Source of the DNA: an uncultured Campylobacteraceae bacterium
GTDB lineage: Bacteria; Campylobacterota; Campylobacteria; Campylobacterales; Arcobacteraceae
Assembly (NCBI GenBank): GCA_913057765.1
Contig: CAJXPH010000002.1
Coordinates: forward strand, 1 to 43,249
Length of the DNA stretch: 43,249 nucleotides
Reading direction: 5' to 3'
Part shown: positions 15,475-23,829 of the stretch, in pieces
Position numbering within the stretch: position 1 is the first letter of the stretch
Layout of the letters: every line of letters begins with the position of its first letter
Notes under the pieces: model-generated
Databases searched by the model: none
The model's input: the letters and a program-made list of their open reading frames with translations, nothing else
What the model was told of the DNA's origin: nothing
Program-made: the position numbers and the translations under genes

Positions 15475-17241
15475 TTAGATAAGTTTATTTAAACTCTTTT
15501 GGTCATTTATTTCATCGGCTATCCAAGGAGAAATAACAAGATTTGATGATAAATCTTTTTTAATTTCATTTATATATTTTAGTTCATTTAAACCTTTTTG
15601 ACATAAAAGATTATTTGAACTCTTTGTAAGTGCAAAACTTCTATTTACTACCCAAGAATAAGAAGAGATACCTGCTCTACTCAAATCTTCTTGCAAATCT
15701 TTTGCTTCGTGAGTTGGTGTTGCCTCAGCAAGAGTTACTATTAAAATCTTTGTAAATTTTTCATCTTTTATTCTTGGAAGTAATGAAGTTAATTCATCAC
15801 TCATTTCATCATTTGAATTTTTAAGAACCTCTTTATGATATGCATTTGAAGCATCAAGAAGTAAAAGAGTATGACCTGTTGGAGCAGTATCTAGTACTAC
15901 AAATCTATCTTTTGCTTTATCAACAGTTTTTGCAAAAGCTTCAAATATTGCAATTTCTTCAATACAAGGAGAACTTAATTCTTCTTTTAATAAAGACATA
16001 TCGTCAGAAGATAGTTTATCTTTATTTTTTGCAATCACAGAGTCTACGTGTCTTTTTATTTCAACTTTTGGATCAATCTTTTCAATTATAAGATTTTTAT
16101 TATCTTGAGAAATATATTCCAAATGCGCTGCAGGATCAGTTGTTGATAAAGTTACTTTATGCCCTTTAGAAACAAGTTTTGAAGCAATAAGTGAAGCTAT
16201 AGTTGTTTTACCAACTCCACCTTTTCCCATAGTCATAATTAAACCATTTCCATCTTTTTCAAAATCTGAAATAAGATTTTCCCAAGAATTAATATCTTTA
16301 AGTGTTTCTTTTAATTCATCTTCAAGTTGCTCTTTTGCACCTTTAAATTCATCCGCAATTTCTTCATTTATAATGCTACGCAAGCTCTCAATTCCTACAA
16401 CACCTTTTGGATAAAATTCAACTTGTGTGTACGATAACTGTTTTAAAGAAGAAGGGATGTTAGAAATTGCTTCTTGTGATTTTAAAGAAAATGCATTTGC
16501 AATTTCATCATTCTCTTCATTTTTAAAAACTCCATTTATCACTAAATGTTGATTTTTCATGCCTTGACTAGATAATTCTAAACTTGCTTTTGAAGCTTCT
16601 ATCAATGATAATTTTTCGGCTCGAGAAACTAAAATTAAAAGTGTTTTATCACTATTTTTTAAATTTTCAACTACATTATCATATAGTTTTTTATATTCTG
16701 AGAGTCCAGAAACTGGACCTAAACAAGAACTTCCTGTCGTATTATCAGCAATAAAATCATTCCAAGCTGCAGGCAATGATAAAAGTCTCAAAGTATGTCC
16801 AGTAGGAGCTGTATCTAAAATAATATGGTCATAAGTAGATACAATATCTTCATCTCCAACGTACTTTGAAAACTCATTAAATCCTGCAATTTCAACTGTA
16901 CAAGCCCCAGATAGTTGCTCTTCCATTTGCTCTATTGCTTCATCTGGTAAAATACCTTTATAAGGTCCAACCATTTTTTCTTTATACTCATTTGCTGCAA
17001 CAACAGGGTTAATGTTCATAGCCCATAAGTTTTCAACTTCATTTACAATTGTAGGAATAGATTTTAATTTTGTATTCAATACCTCATCAAGATTTGATGC
17101 AGGGTCTGTTGATATTAAAAGAACTTTTTTGTTTGCATTTGCAAGTGCAACAGATATTGCACAAGACATAGAAGTTTTACCAACACCACCCTTTCCCGTA
17201 AAAAAAAGAAATTGTGGAATTTTACTTATAAGTTTTTTCAT
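15475..17241 (-). CDS. arsA: Arsenite efflux pump ATPase ArsA
   Basis: Cytoplasmic ATPase that energises the ArsB arsenite channel. 588 residues with the characteristic internal duplication: A1 P-loop GKGGVGKTS (16-24), A2 P-loop GKGGVGKTT (near 340), and the DTAPTGH signal transduction motif in both halves. Metalloid-binding cysteines match the known set: SGACTVEIAG (about 113), SSCLGP (about 172) and SSPCIEEIA (about 422). Full length. ATG start one base after the arsD stop. Last gene of the arsB-to-arsA operon. Confidence 0.97.
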   Translation of the reverse strand: MKKLISKIPQFLFFTGKGGVGKTSMSCAISVALANANKKVLLISTDPASNLDEVLNTKLKSIPTIVNEVENLWAMNINPVVAANEYKEKMVGPYKGILPDEAIEQMEEQLSGACTVEIAGFNEFSKYVGDEDIVSTYDHIILDTAPTGHTLRLLSLPAAWNDFIADNTTGSSCLGPVSGLSEYKKLYDNVVENLKNSDKTLLILVSRAEKLSLIEASKASLELSSQGMKNQHLVINGVFKNEENDEIANAFSLKSQEAISNIPSSLKQLSYTQVEFYPKGVVGIESLRSIINEEIADEFKGAKEQLEDELKETLKDINSWENLISDFEKDGNGLIMTMGKGGVGKTTIASLIASKLVSKGHKVTLSTTDPAAHLEYISQDNKNLIIEKIDPKVEIKRHVDSVIAKNKDKLSSDDMSLLKEELSSPCIEEIAIFEAFAKTVDKAKDRFVVLDTAPTGHTLLLLDASNAYHKEVLKNSNDEMSDELTSLLPRIKDEKFTKILIVTLAEATPTHEAKDLQEDLSRAGISSYSWVVNRSFALTKSSNNLLCQKGLNELKYINEIKKDLSSNLVISPWIADEINDQKSLNKLI

Positions 17242-17242
17242 T

Positions 17243-17566
17243 TTAGAACTTTGCTATAAATGCTGCTAAACCAAGTTTTGAACTAAGTTCAGGAACACTT
17301 GGATAATTTTTAGAAAATACAAGTTCTTCATCAACAAAAAATAATGGTAAAGAATCAACACCCTCTTCTTTTAGAATTCTTGTAACTTCTTTATTTATAA
17401 CATACTCTGCTGGTTCAGTTGTAAGTCCAAATCTATTTATTTCAAATTTTTCTTTATCAAGTGTCGTTAAAAAATTTGCAAGTTGCACTAATTTTGTATC
17501 AATTTCTGTTCCACAAACTCCAGTTGGACAACACATAGCTGGATCATATATTTTTAATGTTTTCAT
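17243..17566 (-). CDS. arsD: Arsenic metallochaperone ArsD
   Basis: 107 residues. Delivers As(III) to ArsA. The N-terminal MKTLKIYDPAMCCPTGVCG has the vicinal pair Cys12-Cys13 and Cys18 that form the metalloid site. The thioredoxin-like fold and the segment LPLFFVDEELV fit the family. The C-terminal cysteine pairs of E. coli ArsD are absent, as in many homologues. It lies immediately upstream of arsA, the usual arsDA order. Confidence 0.95.
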   Translation of the reverse strand: MKTLKIYDPAMCCPTGVCGTEIDTKLVQLANFLTTLDKEKFEINRFGLTTEPAEYVINKEVTRILKEEGVDSLPLFFVDEELVFSKNYPSVPELSSKLGLAAFIAKF

Positions 17567-17583
17567 TTTTCTTCTTTATATAT

Positions 17584-17814
17584 TTATTTAAATAATGCTT
17601 TTATTTCTTCTGAAGTTAATAGTTTCCCTGTAGATTTTACTTCACCATCAATTACTAAACCTGGAGTATTCATAACCCCATACTCCATTATTTTAATTAC
17701 ATCTTCTACTTTTTCAACTTCTGCAAAAATCCCAGCTTCGGCTATTGCTTTTTTTACATTTTCCATTAAAGCCTGACATTTGGGACATCCTGTTCCTAAA
17801 ATCTCAATTTTCAT
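17584..17814 (-). CDS. Small thioredoxin-like redox protein
   Basis: 76 residues forming a minimal thioredoxin/glutaredoxin fold of the archaeal-type small redox family. The CxxC active site is in GTGCPKCQALMENV (residues 9-12), with cis-Pro in VMNTPGLVIDGEV. Such proteins often accompany ArsP/SO_0444-like permeases and arsenic genes. It could reduce ArsC or carry metalloid thiolates; neither is shown here. The start codon overlaps the rhodanese stop (TAATG), indicating translational coupling, and arsD follows after 17 bp. Confidence 0.88.
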   Translation of the reverse strand: MKIEILGTGCPKCQALMENVKKAIAEAGIFAEVEKVEDVIKIMEYGVMNTPGLVIDGEVKSTGKLLTSEEIKALFK

Positions 17815-18257
17815 TATTGTTCCTTCTTAACTTTTTTATACTCTTGTAAAAACTCTTTGGCATTATCTCCTCTTAGATAATCCACAGCTTTTAATAAACC
17901 ATCACTTAAATACCTTACATTAAAACCTTTTTGTTTTAAATATACTCTTGCAATATTTGCTCTATCATTGTGAGGACAAGCAGTAATGATTAACTTTGAC
18001 TTATCTAATTCATCAAGTCTATTAGGGAGTTCATTTAAAGGGATATTTTTAGTAAACCCTAAACTCCATACTTCAAACTCTTCTTTAAATCTTATATCAA
18101 TAACTTCAGCTTTTCCTTCTTCTACAAGATTGAGCATCTCAACCATTTTAATTTTCATGTTAGTTCGTTCTTCATAATCAAATGTTTTAATATATTCTTC
18201 TAAATCATTTGAATATAAAGAAATACAACACAATAAAAGCAGTAAAATTTTATTCAT
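17814..18257 (-). CDS. Exported rhodanese-domain protein in ars operon
   Basis: 147 residues. Begins MNKILLLLLCCISLYSNDL, a short Sec signal peptide, so probably periplasmic. Residues about 30-130 are a rhodanese domain with EVIDIRFKEEFEVWSLGF and the active loop ACPHNDRANIA, where Cys is followed by six-residue-loop features ending in Arg. Usual role: persulfide or sulfur transfer, possibly binding oxyanions. I chose the ATG at 18257 with GGGGAAG before it. An upstream in-frame start at 18302 would overlap the permease gene and spoil the signal peptide. It sits between the permease and the small thioredoxin gene. Confidence 0.8.
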   Translation of the reverse strand: MNKILLLLLCCISLYSNDLEEYIKTFDYEERTNMKIKMVEMLNLVEEGKAEVIDIRFKEEFEVWSLGFTKNIPLNELPNRLDELDKSKLIITACPHNDRANIARVYLKQKGFNVRYLSDGLLKAVDYLRGDNAKEFLQEYKKVKKEQ

Positions 18258-18273
18258 CTTCTTCCCCAATTTT

Positions 18274-19233
18274 TTATAAAATTGCATTAAAAATATAACC
18301 AACTAATAAAATAGCACTTCCTACTATAGAAAAGAATATACTTATTAATTTCAAAGACATTACTCTTTTTAGAATCATAGCTTCTGGTAAACTAAGTGCA
18401 ACAACTGCCATCATAAATGATAATGCAGTCCCCAATAACATTCCTTTTGAAGTAAGTACTTCAATTAGAGGAATCATCCCTGCTGCACTTGAATACATTG
18501 GAATTCCCATAAAAACCCCAATTAAAGGGGCATACCATACATCACCACCTGCATATTTTATAATAAACTCTTCGGGAACATATCCATGAATAAATGCTCC
18601 AATTGCAATACCTATAATAACATACAGATAAATCTTATTAAAAATATCTTTTGTACCATCCCATGCTTCTTTTAAGTGATTTGAAAAAGCATTGTTTTCA
18701 TTTACATTATTTCCACAACAAGAAACTGGTTTTATATCTATAAGTACCTCTTTTTCTAAATCCATACTTCCTATTATTAAACCTGCAATAATTGCAATTA
18801 ATAAAGCACAAGCTATATATAGTAAGGCAATTTTATATCCAAAAAGTGAGAAAAGAAGTGCTATTACAACGGCATCACTCAAAGGTGCAGATATCAAATA
18901 AGAAAAGGTAACGCCTAAAGGAATTCTAGCTTGTAAAAATCCTAAAAAAAGAGGAATTGCACTACACGAACAAAAAGGTGTCAAAACACCAAAAAATGCC
19001 GCAAAAACATGACCTAAAAGTTTATGTTTTCCTTGAAGGTAATCTCTTATTTTTTCTACAGGGAAATAACTTCTAAGTAATGTAACTAAATAAATAATAC
19101 CAATTAATAAAATAAAAATCTTTACAGTATCAAATATAAAAAAATGAATAGATTGTGATAGATGTGCTGTTTTATCTAATCCAATTAAAGTATAGATTAG
19201 ATAATCAACAAACTTTTCCCAATAGATAAACAT
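18274..19233 (-). CDS. ArsP/SO_0444-like permease
   Basis: 319 residues, eight or more membrane helices, member of the permease family PF03773. Hallmark cysteine motif TPFCSCSAIPLFLGF in the first half and GIPMYSSAAGMIPL in the second repeat. A cytoplasmic loop contains VSCCGNN, a cysteine pair found in SO_0444-type permeases and able to bind metal(loid). Relatives export organoarsenicals (ArsP) or divalent metals; the exact substrate is uncertain. The start overlaps the arsC stop by one base, so it belongs firmly to the arsenic operon. Confidence 0.85.
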   Translation of the reverse strand: MFIYWEKFVDYLIYTLIGLDKTAHLSQSIHFFIFDTVKIFILLIGIIYLVTLLRSYFPVEKIRDYLQGKHKLLGHVFAAFFGVLTPFCSCSAIPLFLGFLQARIPLGVTFSYLISAPLSDAVVIALLFSLFGYKIALLYIACALLIAIIAGLIIGSMDLEKEVLIDIKPVSCCGNNVNENNAFSNHLKEAWDGTKDIFNKIYLYVIIGIAIGAFIHGYVPEEFIIKYAGGDVWYAPLIGVFMGIPMYSSAAGMIPLIEVLTSKGMLLGTALSFMMAVVALSLPEAMILKRVMSLKLISIFFSIVGSAILLVGYIFNAIL

Positions 19234-19637
19234 TATAGACCTAATTCTTCTTTTACTTTAGGTAATAAAGTTTTATAGACTTCATCATACGTATCTAAAA
19301 ATGCATCAAATTCTTTTCCATCTGGATCTTCAAAACTGATATGAATTACTTTTACAGCTTTAGGAAACATTGGACAAGTTTCATGAGCATTATCACAAAC
19401 TGTTACTACTAAATCATATTTATTATCTATTACCTTATCAATAGTTTTAGAATGATATTCTTCTTTCCAAATATTTTTTTGCTCTAATAACTTTTTTGCA
19501 TTTGGATTTACTCTTCCACTTGCTTTCACACCTGAAGAATCTGAACTAGCTCCATCAATAAACGCATTTATTTGAGCTTCTGCAATAATACTTCTACAAG
19601 AATTTCCTGTACATAAAATTAAAACTTTCTTATCCAT
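19233..19637 (-). CDS. arsC: Arsenate reductase, thioredoxin-coupled type
   Basis: 134 residues of the low-molecular-weight phosphatase fold. CX5R loop ILCTGNSCRS with the catalytic Cys near the N-terminus. The second cysteine pair in VVTVCDNAHETCPMFP is the relay used in the S. aureus pI258/B. subtilis class, which is recycled by thioredoxin. Converts As(V) to As(III) for export by ArsB. Lies 15 bp after arsB and overlaps the permease start. Confidence 0.95.
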   Translation of the reverse strand: MDKKVLILCTGNSCRSIIAEAQINAFIDGASSDSSGVKASGRVNPNAKKLLEQKNIWKEEYHSKTIDKVIDNKYDLVVTVCDNAHETCPMFPKAVKVIHISFEDPDGKEFDAFLDTYDEVYKTLLPKVKEELGL

Positions 19638-19652
19638 AATATTTTCTCCTAA

Positions 19653-20921
19653 TTAAAATATAGCTAATGCTAATAATACAATCAATAACACCGGAGGTGT
19701 TATAATTAAACCAAATTTACTATACTGTGCAAATGAAATATTTACACCTTTCTTAGCTAAAACATGAAGCCAAAGAAGAGTTGCTAAAGAACCAAATGGC
19801 GTCATTTTTGGTCCTAAGTTACATCCTATGATATTTGCATACGCTAAAGCTTGGTTTGGAATATCTCCCATCTTGTCAAGGGCAATATCCATAATCATAA
19901 CTGTTGGCATATTGTTCATAATAGCACTTAAGAATGCAGATAAGAAACCTGTTCCTATAATTGCTATAGTGTCACCTCTGGATGCTAAATCTTTAAGTAT
20001 GATTGTTAAATAATCAGTAAGCCCTGCATTTTTTAAACCATATACAACAATATATAAACCAATACTAAACCAAACAACTTGCCAAGGTGCTTCTTTAATA
20101 ATATGTATAGGTTCAACAGTTTTAAATAGTGTTGCAATAATTAAAAATAGAGCTCCACCACCTAAAGCAAATACTGCAACAGGTAAATTATAGGCATCTC
20201 CAATAAAATATCCTACAAGAAGTACTGCTAAAAATATCCATGATATATAAAATAGAGTTTTATTTTTAATAGCTGTTTCTGGATCTTTTAATAAAGATAT
20301 ATCAATCTTTTTAGGAATATCTTTTCTTAATAAAATCCATAAGAAAACAATAGATGCGATAACACTCACAACATATGGAATAATCATATTTGTAAAATAC
20401 TCTCCAAAGCCTATATTAAAATAATTTGCAGTTACAATATTTGTAAGGTTTGAAAAAACAAATGGCAAGGATGCACTATCAGATATAAACCCACCCGCTA
20501 GCAAAAAAGCCACTATAGATTTCATATTTAAATTTAATATTCTCATCTTAGCAAGTAAAATTGGTGTTAAAATTAGTGCGGCCCCATCATTTGCAAATAA
20601 AGCTGAAACAAAAGCTCCAAGGAGAATTGAATAAACAAACATTTTAAAACCATCACCATTTGAGAATTTTGCCATTTTTAGTGCTGCCCATTCAAAAAAA
20701 CCAATCTCATCTAAAACCATAGATAAAATTATAATTCCTATAAAGGATAAAGTTGCATCCCAAACTATATCTGTTACAATAAGTACATCATCTAAACTCA
20801 CAACTCCTAAAACTAAAGCAACTATTGCCCCAATGACAGCGGTTGTTCCTATTTGTAAATCTCTTGGTTGCCAAATCACAAAAATAAGTGTAATAATAAA
20901 AATTGCACTAGCTAATATCAT
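19653..20921 (-). CDS. arsB: Arsenite efflux channel ArsB
   Basis: 422 residues, about 12 membrane helices, inner membrane. The N-terminal pattern (IFVIWQPRDLQIGTTAVIGA, then IVWDATLSFIGIIILSM and LDEIGFFEWAALKMAKF) is unmistakably ArsB of the ArsB/NhaD superfamily. Works as an As(III)/Sb(III)-H+ antiporter, or as an ATP-driven pump with ArsA, which is present at the end of this operon. First gene of a seven-gene operon (arsB, arsC, permease, rhodanese, thioredoxin-like, arsD, arsA) with its own promoter and an ArsR-like dyad. ATG start with AGGA nine bases upstream. Confidence 0.96.
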   Translation of the reverse strand: MILASAIFIITLIFVIWQPRDLQIGTTAVIGAIVALVLGVVSLDDVLIVTDIVWDATLSFIGIIILSMVLDEIGFFEWAALKMAKFSNGDGFKMFVYSILLGAFVSALFANDGAALILTPILLAKMRILNLNMKSIVAFLLAGGFISDSASLPFVFSNLTNIVTANYFNIGFGEYFTNMIIPYVVSVIASIVFLWILLRKDIPKKIDISLLKDPETAIKNKTLFYISWIFLAVLLVGYFIGDAYNLPVAVFALGGGALFLIIATLFKTVEPIHIIKEAPWQVVWFSIGLYIVVYGLKNAGLTDYLTIILKDLASRGDTIAIIGTGFLSAFLSAIMNNMPTVMIMDIALDKMGDIPNQALAYANIIGCNLGPKMTPFGSLATLLWLHVLAKKGVNISFAQYSKFGLIITPPVLLIVLLALAIF

Positions 20922-20932
20922 ATTTTTCCTAA

Positions 20933-20938
20933 ATTATA
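20933..20938 (-). promoter_or_regulatory. Candidate -10 box of arsB operon
   Basis: TATAAT on the minus strand, 12 bases before the arsB ATG, with the ArsR-like dyad about 18 bases further upstream, over the -35 position. Confidence 0.45.
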
Positions 20939-20945
20939 TTTTTAT

Positions 20946-20965
20946 ATATCAAGATATATTGATGT
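20946..20965. promoter_or_regulatory. ArsR-like operator of arsB
   Basis: ATCAA-GATATA-TTGAT dyad (20948-20963), differing at few positions from the centre of the long palindrome in front of arsR (21692-21729). Indicates that ArsR controls arsB separately from arsR. Confidence 0.7.
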
Positions 20966-20972
20966 TATTTTA

Positions 20973-20999
20973 ATAAAAAAAAGTAACCTTTTGGTTACT
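20973..20999 (-). terminator. Rho-independent terminator after the arsR pair
   Basis: Stem AGTAACC/GGTTACT with loop AAAA on the minus strand followed by eight or more T. It overlaps the stop codon of the gene at 20995-21348, so arsR and its partner form a separate short transcript. Confidence 0.85.
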
Positions 21000-21348
21000 C
21001 TTCTTCCATTTCAATTACTGCTGGTTTTAATGTATAAATAAATGTATCTACATCTAACTCATCATATCTCTCTACAGTAACAGGAGTTCTTTGAAATTCT
21101 GAACCTTCAAATTCATCTAAATTATCCCAGTGGTTGATTAAGTTTGATGAATAAAATATATATCCATGAATTGTATCTCTCTGGTCATCTAATCTAATTC
21201 CAGGATAACCCATTCCCGCCGACCATCCAGCATCAACTAACTTACCTTTAACAGTTGCTGGTACAAATTTCCCAACAACTTCTTCTAAAACATGTCCATT
21301 TGGACAGTTTGGCATTAATGTTCCGTATACAAATAGTGTTTCAGTCAT
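20995..21348 (-). CDS. Gamma-glutamylcyclotransferase-like (AIG2/GGCT fold) protein
   Basis: 117 residues. The substrate loop is LFVYGTLMPNCPNG and the likely catalytic glutamate lies in DNLDEFEGSEF. Family members cyclise gamma-glutamyl compounds to 5-oxoproline; the bacterial role is often unknown. Its start overlaps the arsR stop (TAATG), so it is co-expressed with the regulator and induced by arsenic. A link to thiol metabolism is plausible because arsenite binds gamma-glutamyl thiols, but this is inference. Terminator at the stop codon. Confidence 0.82.
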   Translation of the reverse strand: MTETLFVYGTLMPNCPNGHVLEEVVGKFVPATVKGKLVDAGWSAGMGYPGIRLDDQRDTIHGYIFYSSNLINHWDNLDEFEGSEFQRTPVTVERYDELDVDTFIYTLKPAVIEMEEE

Positions 21349-21656
21349 TATGTATTACAAGCCTTTATTATATTTGGTAATTCTATATCAAGGGTCATTA
21401 TCTCTTTTATAGAAGCTTTTCTAAATTCATCAAGAGGAGTTCTCACTGAATAGTAAGCCCATCTACCTTCTCTTTCAACTCTTAAAAATCCTGCTTCTTT
21501 TAAAATTTTTAAATGTCGTGAGAGTCTTGATTGAATCATATCAAAAGAATGTTCTAAATCACATACACAACATTTTCCATGAATATTTATAAATTTTAAT
21601 AGTTTTACTCTAGTTTCATCATTTAATGCAGAAGTAGATTTTAAAAAAATATCCAT
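21348..21656 (-). CDS. arsR: Arsenic-responsive repressor ArsR
   Basis: 102 residues, ArsR/SmtB winged helix. Metalloid site GKCCVCDLEHSF at the start of helix alpha-3 matches the ELCVCDL motif of E. coli ArsR. The DNA-recognition region is MIQSRLSRHLKILKEAGFL and the wing is REGRWAYYSV. Releases operator DNA on binding As(III). It begins at ATG 21656 with a perfect AAGGAG site. Upstream lies a 38-bp perfect palindrome over its own promoter; a related dyad precedes arsB. Confidence 0.95.
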   Translation of the reverse strand: MDIFLKSTSALNDETRVKLLKFINIHGKCCVCDLEHSFDMIQSRLSRHLKILKEAGFLRVEREGRWAYYSVRTPLDEFRKASIKEIMTLDIELPNIIKACNT

Positions 21657-21678
21657 AGTATCTCCTTTGATTTTTAAA

Positions 21679-21707
21679 AGTATATCAAAAAAAATCTAAT
21701 ATATCAA
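21679..21707 (-). promoter_or_regulatory. arsR promoter
   Basis: TTGATA (21707-21702), 17-base spacer, TATACT (21684-21679) on the minus strand. The -35 lies inside the palindromic operator. Confidence 0.75.
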
Positions 21708-21729
21708 GATATCTTGATATATTAGATTT
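21692..21729. promoter_or_regulatory. ArsR operator, 38-bp perfect palindrome
   Basis: Centre ATCAAGAT|ATCTTGAT at 21710/21711; the arms remain complementary out to AAATCT and AGATTT. It overlaps the -35 and spacer of the arsR promoter. Unusually long for an ArsR site, so it may hold two overlapping dimers. Confidence 0.85.
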
Positions 21730-21730
21730 A

Positions 21731-21765
21731 AAAAAAGTAGAATAAAAAAATTATTCTACTTTTTT
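21731..21765. terminator. Terminator after transketolase
   Basis: Stem AGTAGAATAA/TTATTCTACT with loop AAAAA, flanked by A-run and T-run so that it can work on both strands; it lies 18 bases past the transketolase stop and insulates it from arsR. Confidence 0.85.
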
Positions 21766-21782
21766 AGCTTTTAGTTTAAAAT

Positions 21783-23693
21783 CTATAAATCGTTTTTAAT
21801 TCTTTTAACAATTGATTCAATAGTGAATCCAAACTCATTAAATAAATCTTTTGCTGGTGCAGAAGCACCGAATGTATCCATACCATAAACTACATCTGCA
21901 AACTTGTAGTATTCCATACCACGTGCTGCTTCAACTGCAAATACTTTTGTGCTTGGGTCAATAATAGAATCAATATATTTTTTATCTTGCTCAACAAGTA
22001 AATCAAAACAAGGAACAGAAACAATATTTGCTTTGATTCCATCTTTTTCTAACTGGCAAGCTGATTGCATTGCTAACATAAGTTCAGAACCAGATGCCAT
22101 AATTGTAACTGTAGCACCTTCTCTTTTCTTAATTAAATATCCACCATTTGCAACAGTTCCAATTTCTCTAGAATCTTTTAATACTTTTAGCCCTTGTCTT
22201 GAACATACAAATGCAGAAGGTGCATTTAATTTTAATGCAATTTTCCAAGACTCAACATTTTCTGTAGCATCTGCTGGTCTAAATGTATAGAAGTTTGGTA
22301 ATGCTCTAAATTGAGATAAATGTTCAATTGGTTGGTGAGTTGGTCCATCTTCTCCAACACCAATCGAATCATGTGTCCATACGAAATGTTGTGGAATAGA
22401 AGCTAATGCCGCAATTCTAGCAGCTGGTTTTAAATAATCTGAGAATACAAAGAATGTAGCTGAGAATACTCTATATAAACCATAAAGGTTCATTGCATTT
22501 GTCATTGCTGCCATTGCATGTTCTTTAATACCAAAGTGAATATTTTTTCCATTTGGAAAATCACCCATACCTTTTAGTTCAGTTTTATTTGATGGAGCAA
22601 GGTCAGCTGAACCACCCATGAAACCAGGAATTGCAGTTGCAATTGCATTTAAGATTTTATGATTTGAATCTCTTGTTGCAACAGATGAGTCTGCTTCAAA
22701 TTCTGGGTAAACAATAGAATCAAAATCAGGATTTTGAAGTTCTTTAATTTTTGCTTTACTTTGGGCACTTAATGAGTCAGTCCATGCATTTTCTGCATCA
22801 ACACCTTTCATTAATTTATCAAAGGCACCTTTAATATCATAAGGAACTTCAAATGTTTTTTCAGGATCAAAACCAGCTTTGATTTTTGAAGCTTTGATCT
22901 CATCATCACCTAATGGAGCACCATGTGTATGATGGCTTCCTTCCATAGTTGCAGCACCTTTACCAATTGCTGTATTTGCAATGATTAAGGCAGGTTTATT
23001 TGAAGCTTTTGCAGCAACAATTGCTTTATCAATTTGGTCAAAGTTATGTCCATCAATATCAAATACTTCAAAATCAATTGCTTGAAATCTTTTCTTAACA
23101 TTTTCACTCCACGCAATAGAAGTATCTCCTTCAATTGTAATATTATTTGAATCATAAATTACAACAAGATTATCTAATTTTAAATGTCCTGCTGTTGCAC
23201 ATGCTTCATAAGAGATACCTTCTTGTAAGTCTCCATCTCCACATAAACAATATACGTTGTGATTAATAACATCTTTTCCTAAAGTATTTTGTGCATATTT
23301 CGAAGCCATTGCAAAACCAACTGCATTTGAGATACCTTGCCCTAAAGGTCCTGTTGTAATTTCAATACCATGAGTATGTCCATATTCAGGATGTCCTGGA
23401 GTTTTAGAATTAAATTGTCTAAATTCTCTCATATCAGGTAAACTTACATTAAATCCCCAAAGATGTAATAAAGAATAAACTAAACCTGTAGCGTGACCAC
23501 CAGAAAATACAAGTCTATCTCTATTTAACCATTTTTCATTTGCAGGGTTTAAATTTAAGTGAGAACTTAAAACTGTTGCAATATCAGCCATACCCATTGG
23601 TGCACCTGGGTGTCCTGAGTTCGCTTTTTGAACCATATCAGCAGCTAAGAACCTAATTGTATCTGCTTGTTTTTGAAGAAGTTGTTTTGACAT
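21783..23693 (-). CDS. tkt: Transketolase
   Basis: Thiamine diphosphate enzyme of the non-oxidative pentose phosphate pathway, cytoplasmic, 636 residues. N-terminal KANSGHPGAPMGMAD, the cofactor motif beginning CGDGDLQEG and ending about 30 residues later in YDSNN, the pyrimidine domain with FGIKEHAMAAM and HDSIGVGEDGPTHQP are all intact. I chose ATG 23693 (MSKQLLQKQ), preceded by AGGAA six bases away; the upstream in-frame ATG at 23711 would add six residues and lacks a ribosome site. Monocistronic: TATAAT upstream, strong terminator downstream. Confidence 0.96.
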   Translation of the reverse strand: MSKQLLQKQADTIRFLAADMVQKANSGHPGAPMGMADIATVLSSHLNLNPANEKWLNRDRLVFSGGHATGLVYSLLHLWGFNVSLPDMREFRQFNSKTPGHPEYGHTHGIEITTGPLGQGISNAVGFAMASKYAQNTLGKDVINHNVYCLCGDGDLQEGISYEACATAGHLKLDNLVVIYDSNNITIEGDTSIAWSENVKKRFQAIDFEVFDIDGHNFDQIDKAIVAAKASNKPALIIANTAIGKGAATMEGSHHTHGAPLGDDEIKASKIKAGFDPEKTFEVPYDIKGAFDKLMKGVDAENAWTDSLSAQSKAKIKELQNPDFDSIVYPEFEADSSVATRDSNHKILNAIATAIPGFMGGSADLAPSNKTELKGMGDFPNGKNIHFGIKEHAMAAMTNAMNLYGLYRVFSATFFVFSDYLKPAARIAALASIPQHFVWTHDSIGVGEDGPTHQPIEHLSQFRALPNFYTFRPADATENVESWKIALKLNAPSAFVCSRQGLKVLKDSREIGTVANGGYLIKKREGATVTIMASGSELMLAMQSACQLEKDGIKANIVSVPCFDLLVEQDKKYIDSIIDPSTKVFAVEAARGMEYYKFADVVYGMDTFGASAPAKDLFNEFGFTIESIVKRIKNDL

Positions 23694-23737
23694 AATTTTC
23701 CTAATTATCATGGATTGTGTGTATGTATATTGATGCG

Positions 23738-23743
23738 ATTATA
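23738..23743 (-). promoter_or_regulatory. Candidate -10 box of tkt
   Basis: TATAAT on the minus strand, 44 bases before the chosen tkt start. No clear -35. Confidence 0.5.
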
Positions 23744-23792
23744 ACTAAAAGTTGTTAAATAGTTTTTGAAGTAAATAAAAAGAGGGTTTAAG

Positions 23793-23815
23793 AGAAAAGG
23801 AGAAACTCCTTTTCT
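23793..23815 (-). terminator. Hairpin after the giant adhesin gene
   Basis: Stem AGAAAAGGAG/CTCCTTTTCT with a three-base loop, 15 bases past the adhesin stop. A short T-run (CTCTTTTTATT) follows about ten bases later on the minus strand, so it is a probable but imperfect terminator. Confidence 0.55.
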
Positions 23816-23829
23816 TCTTAAATTATATA

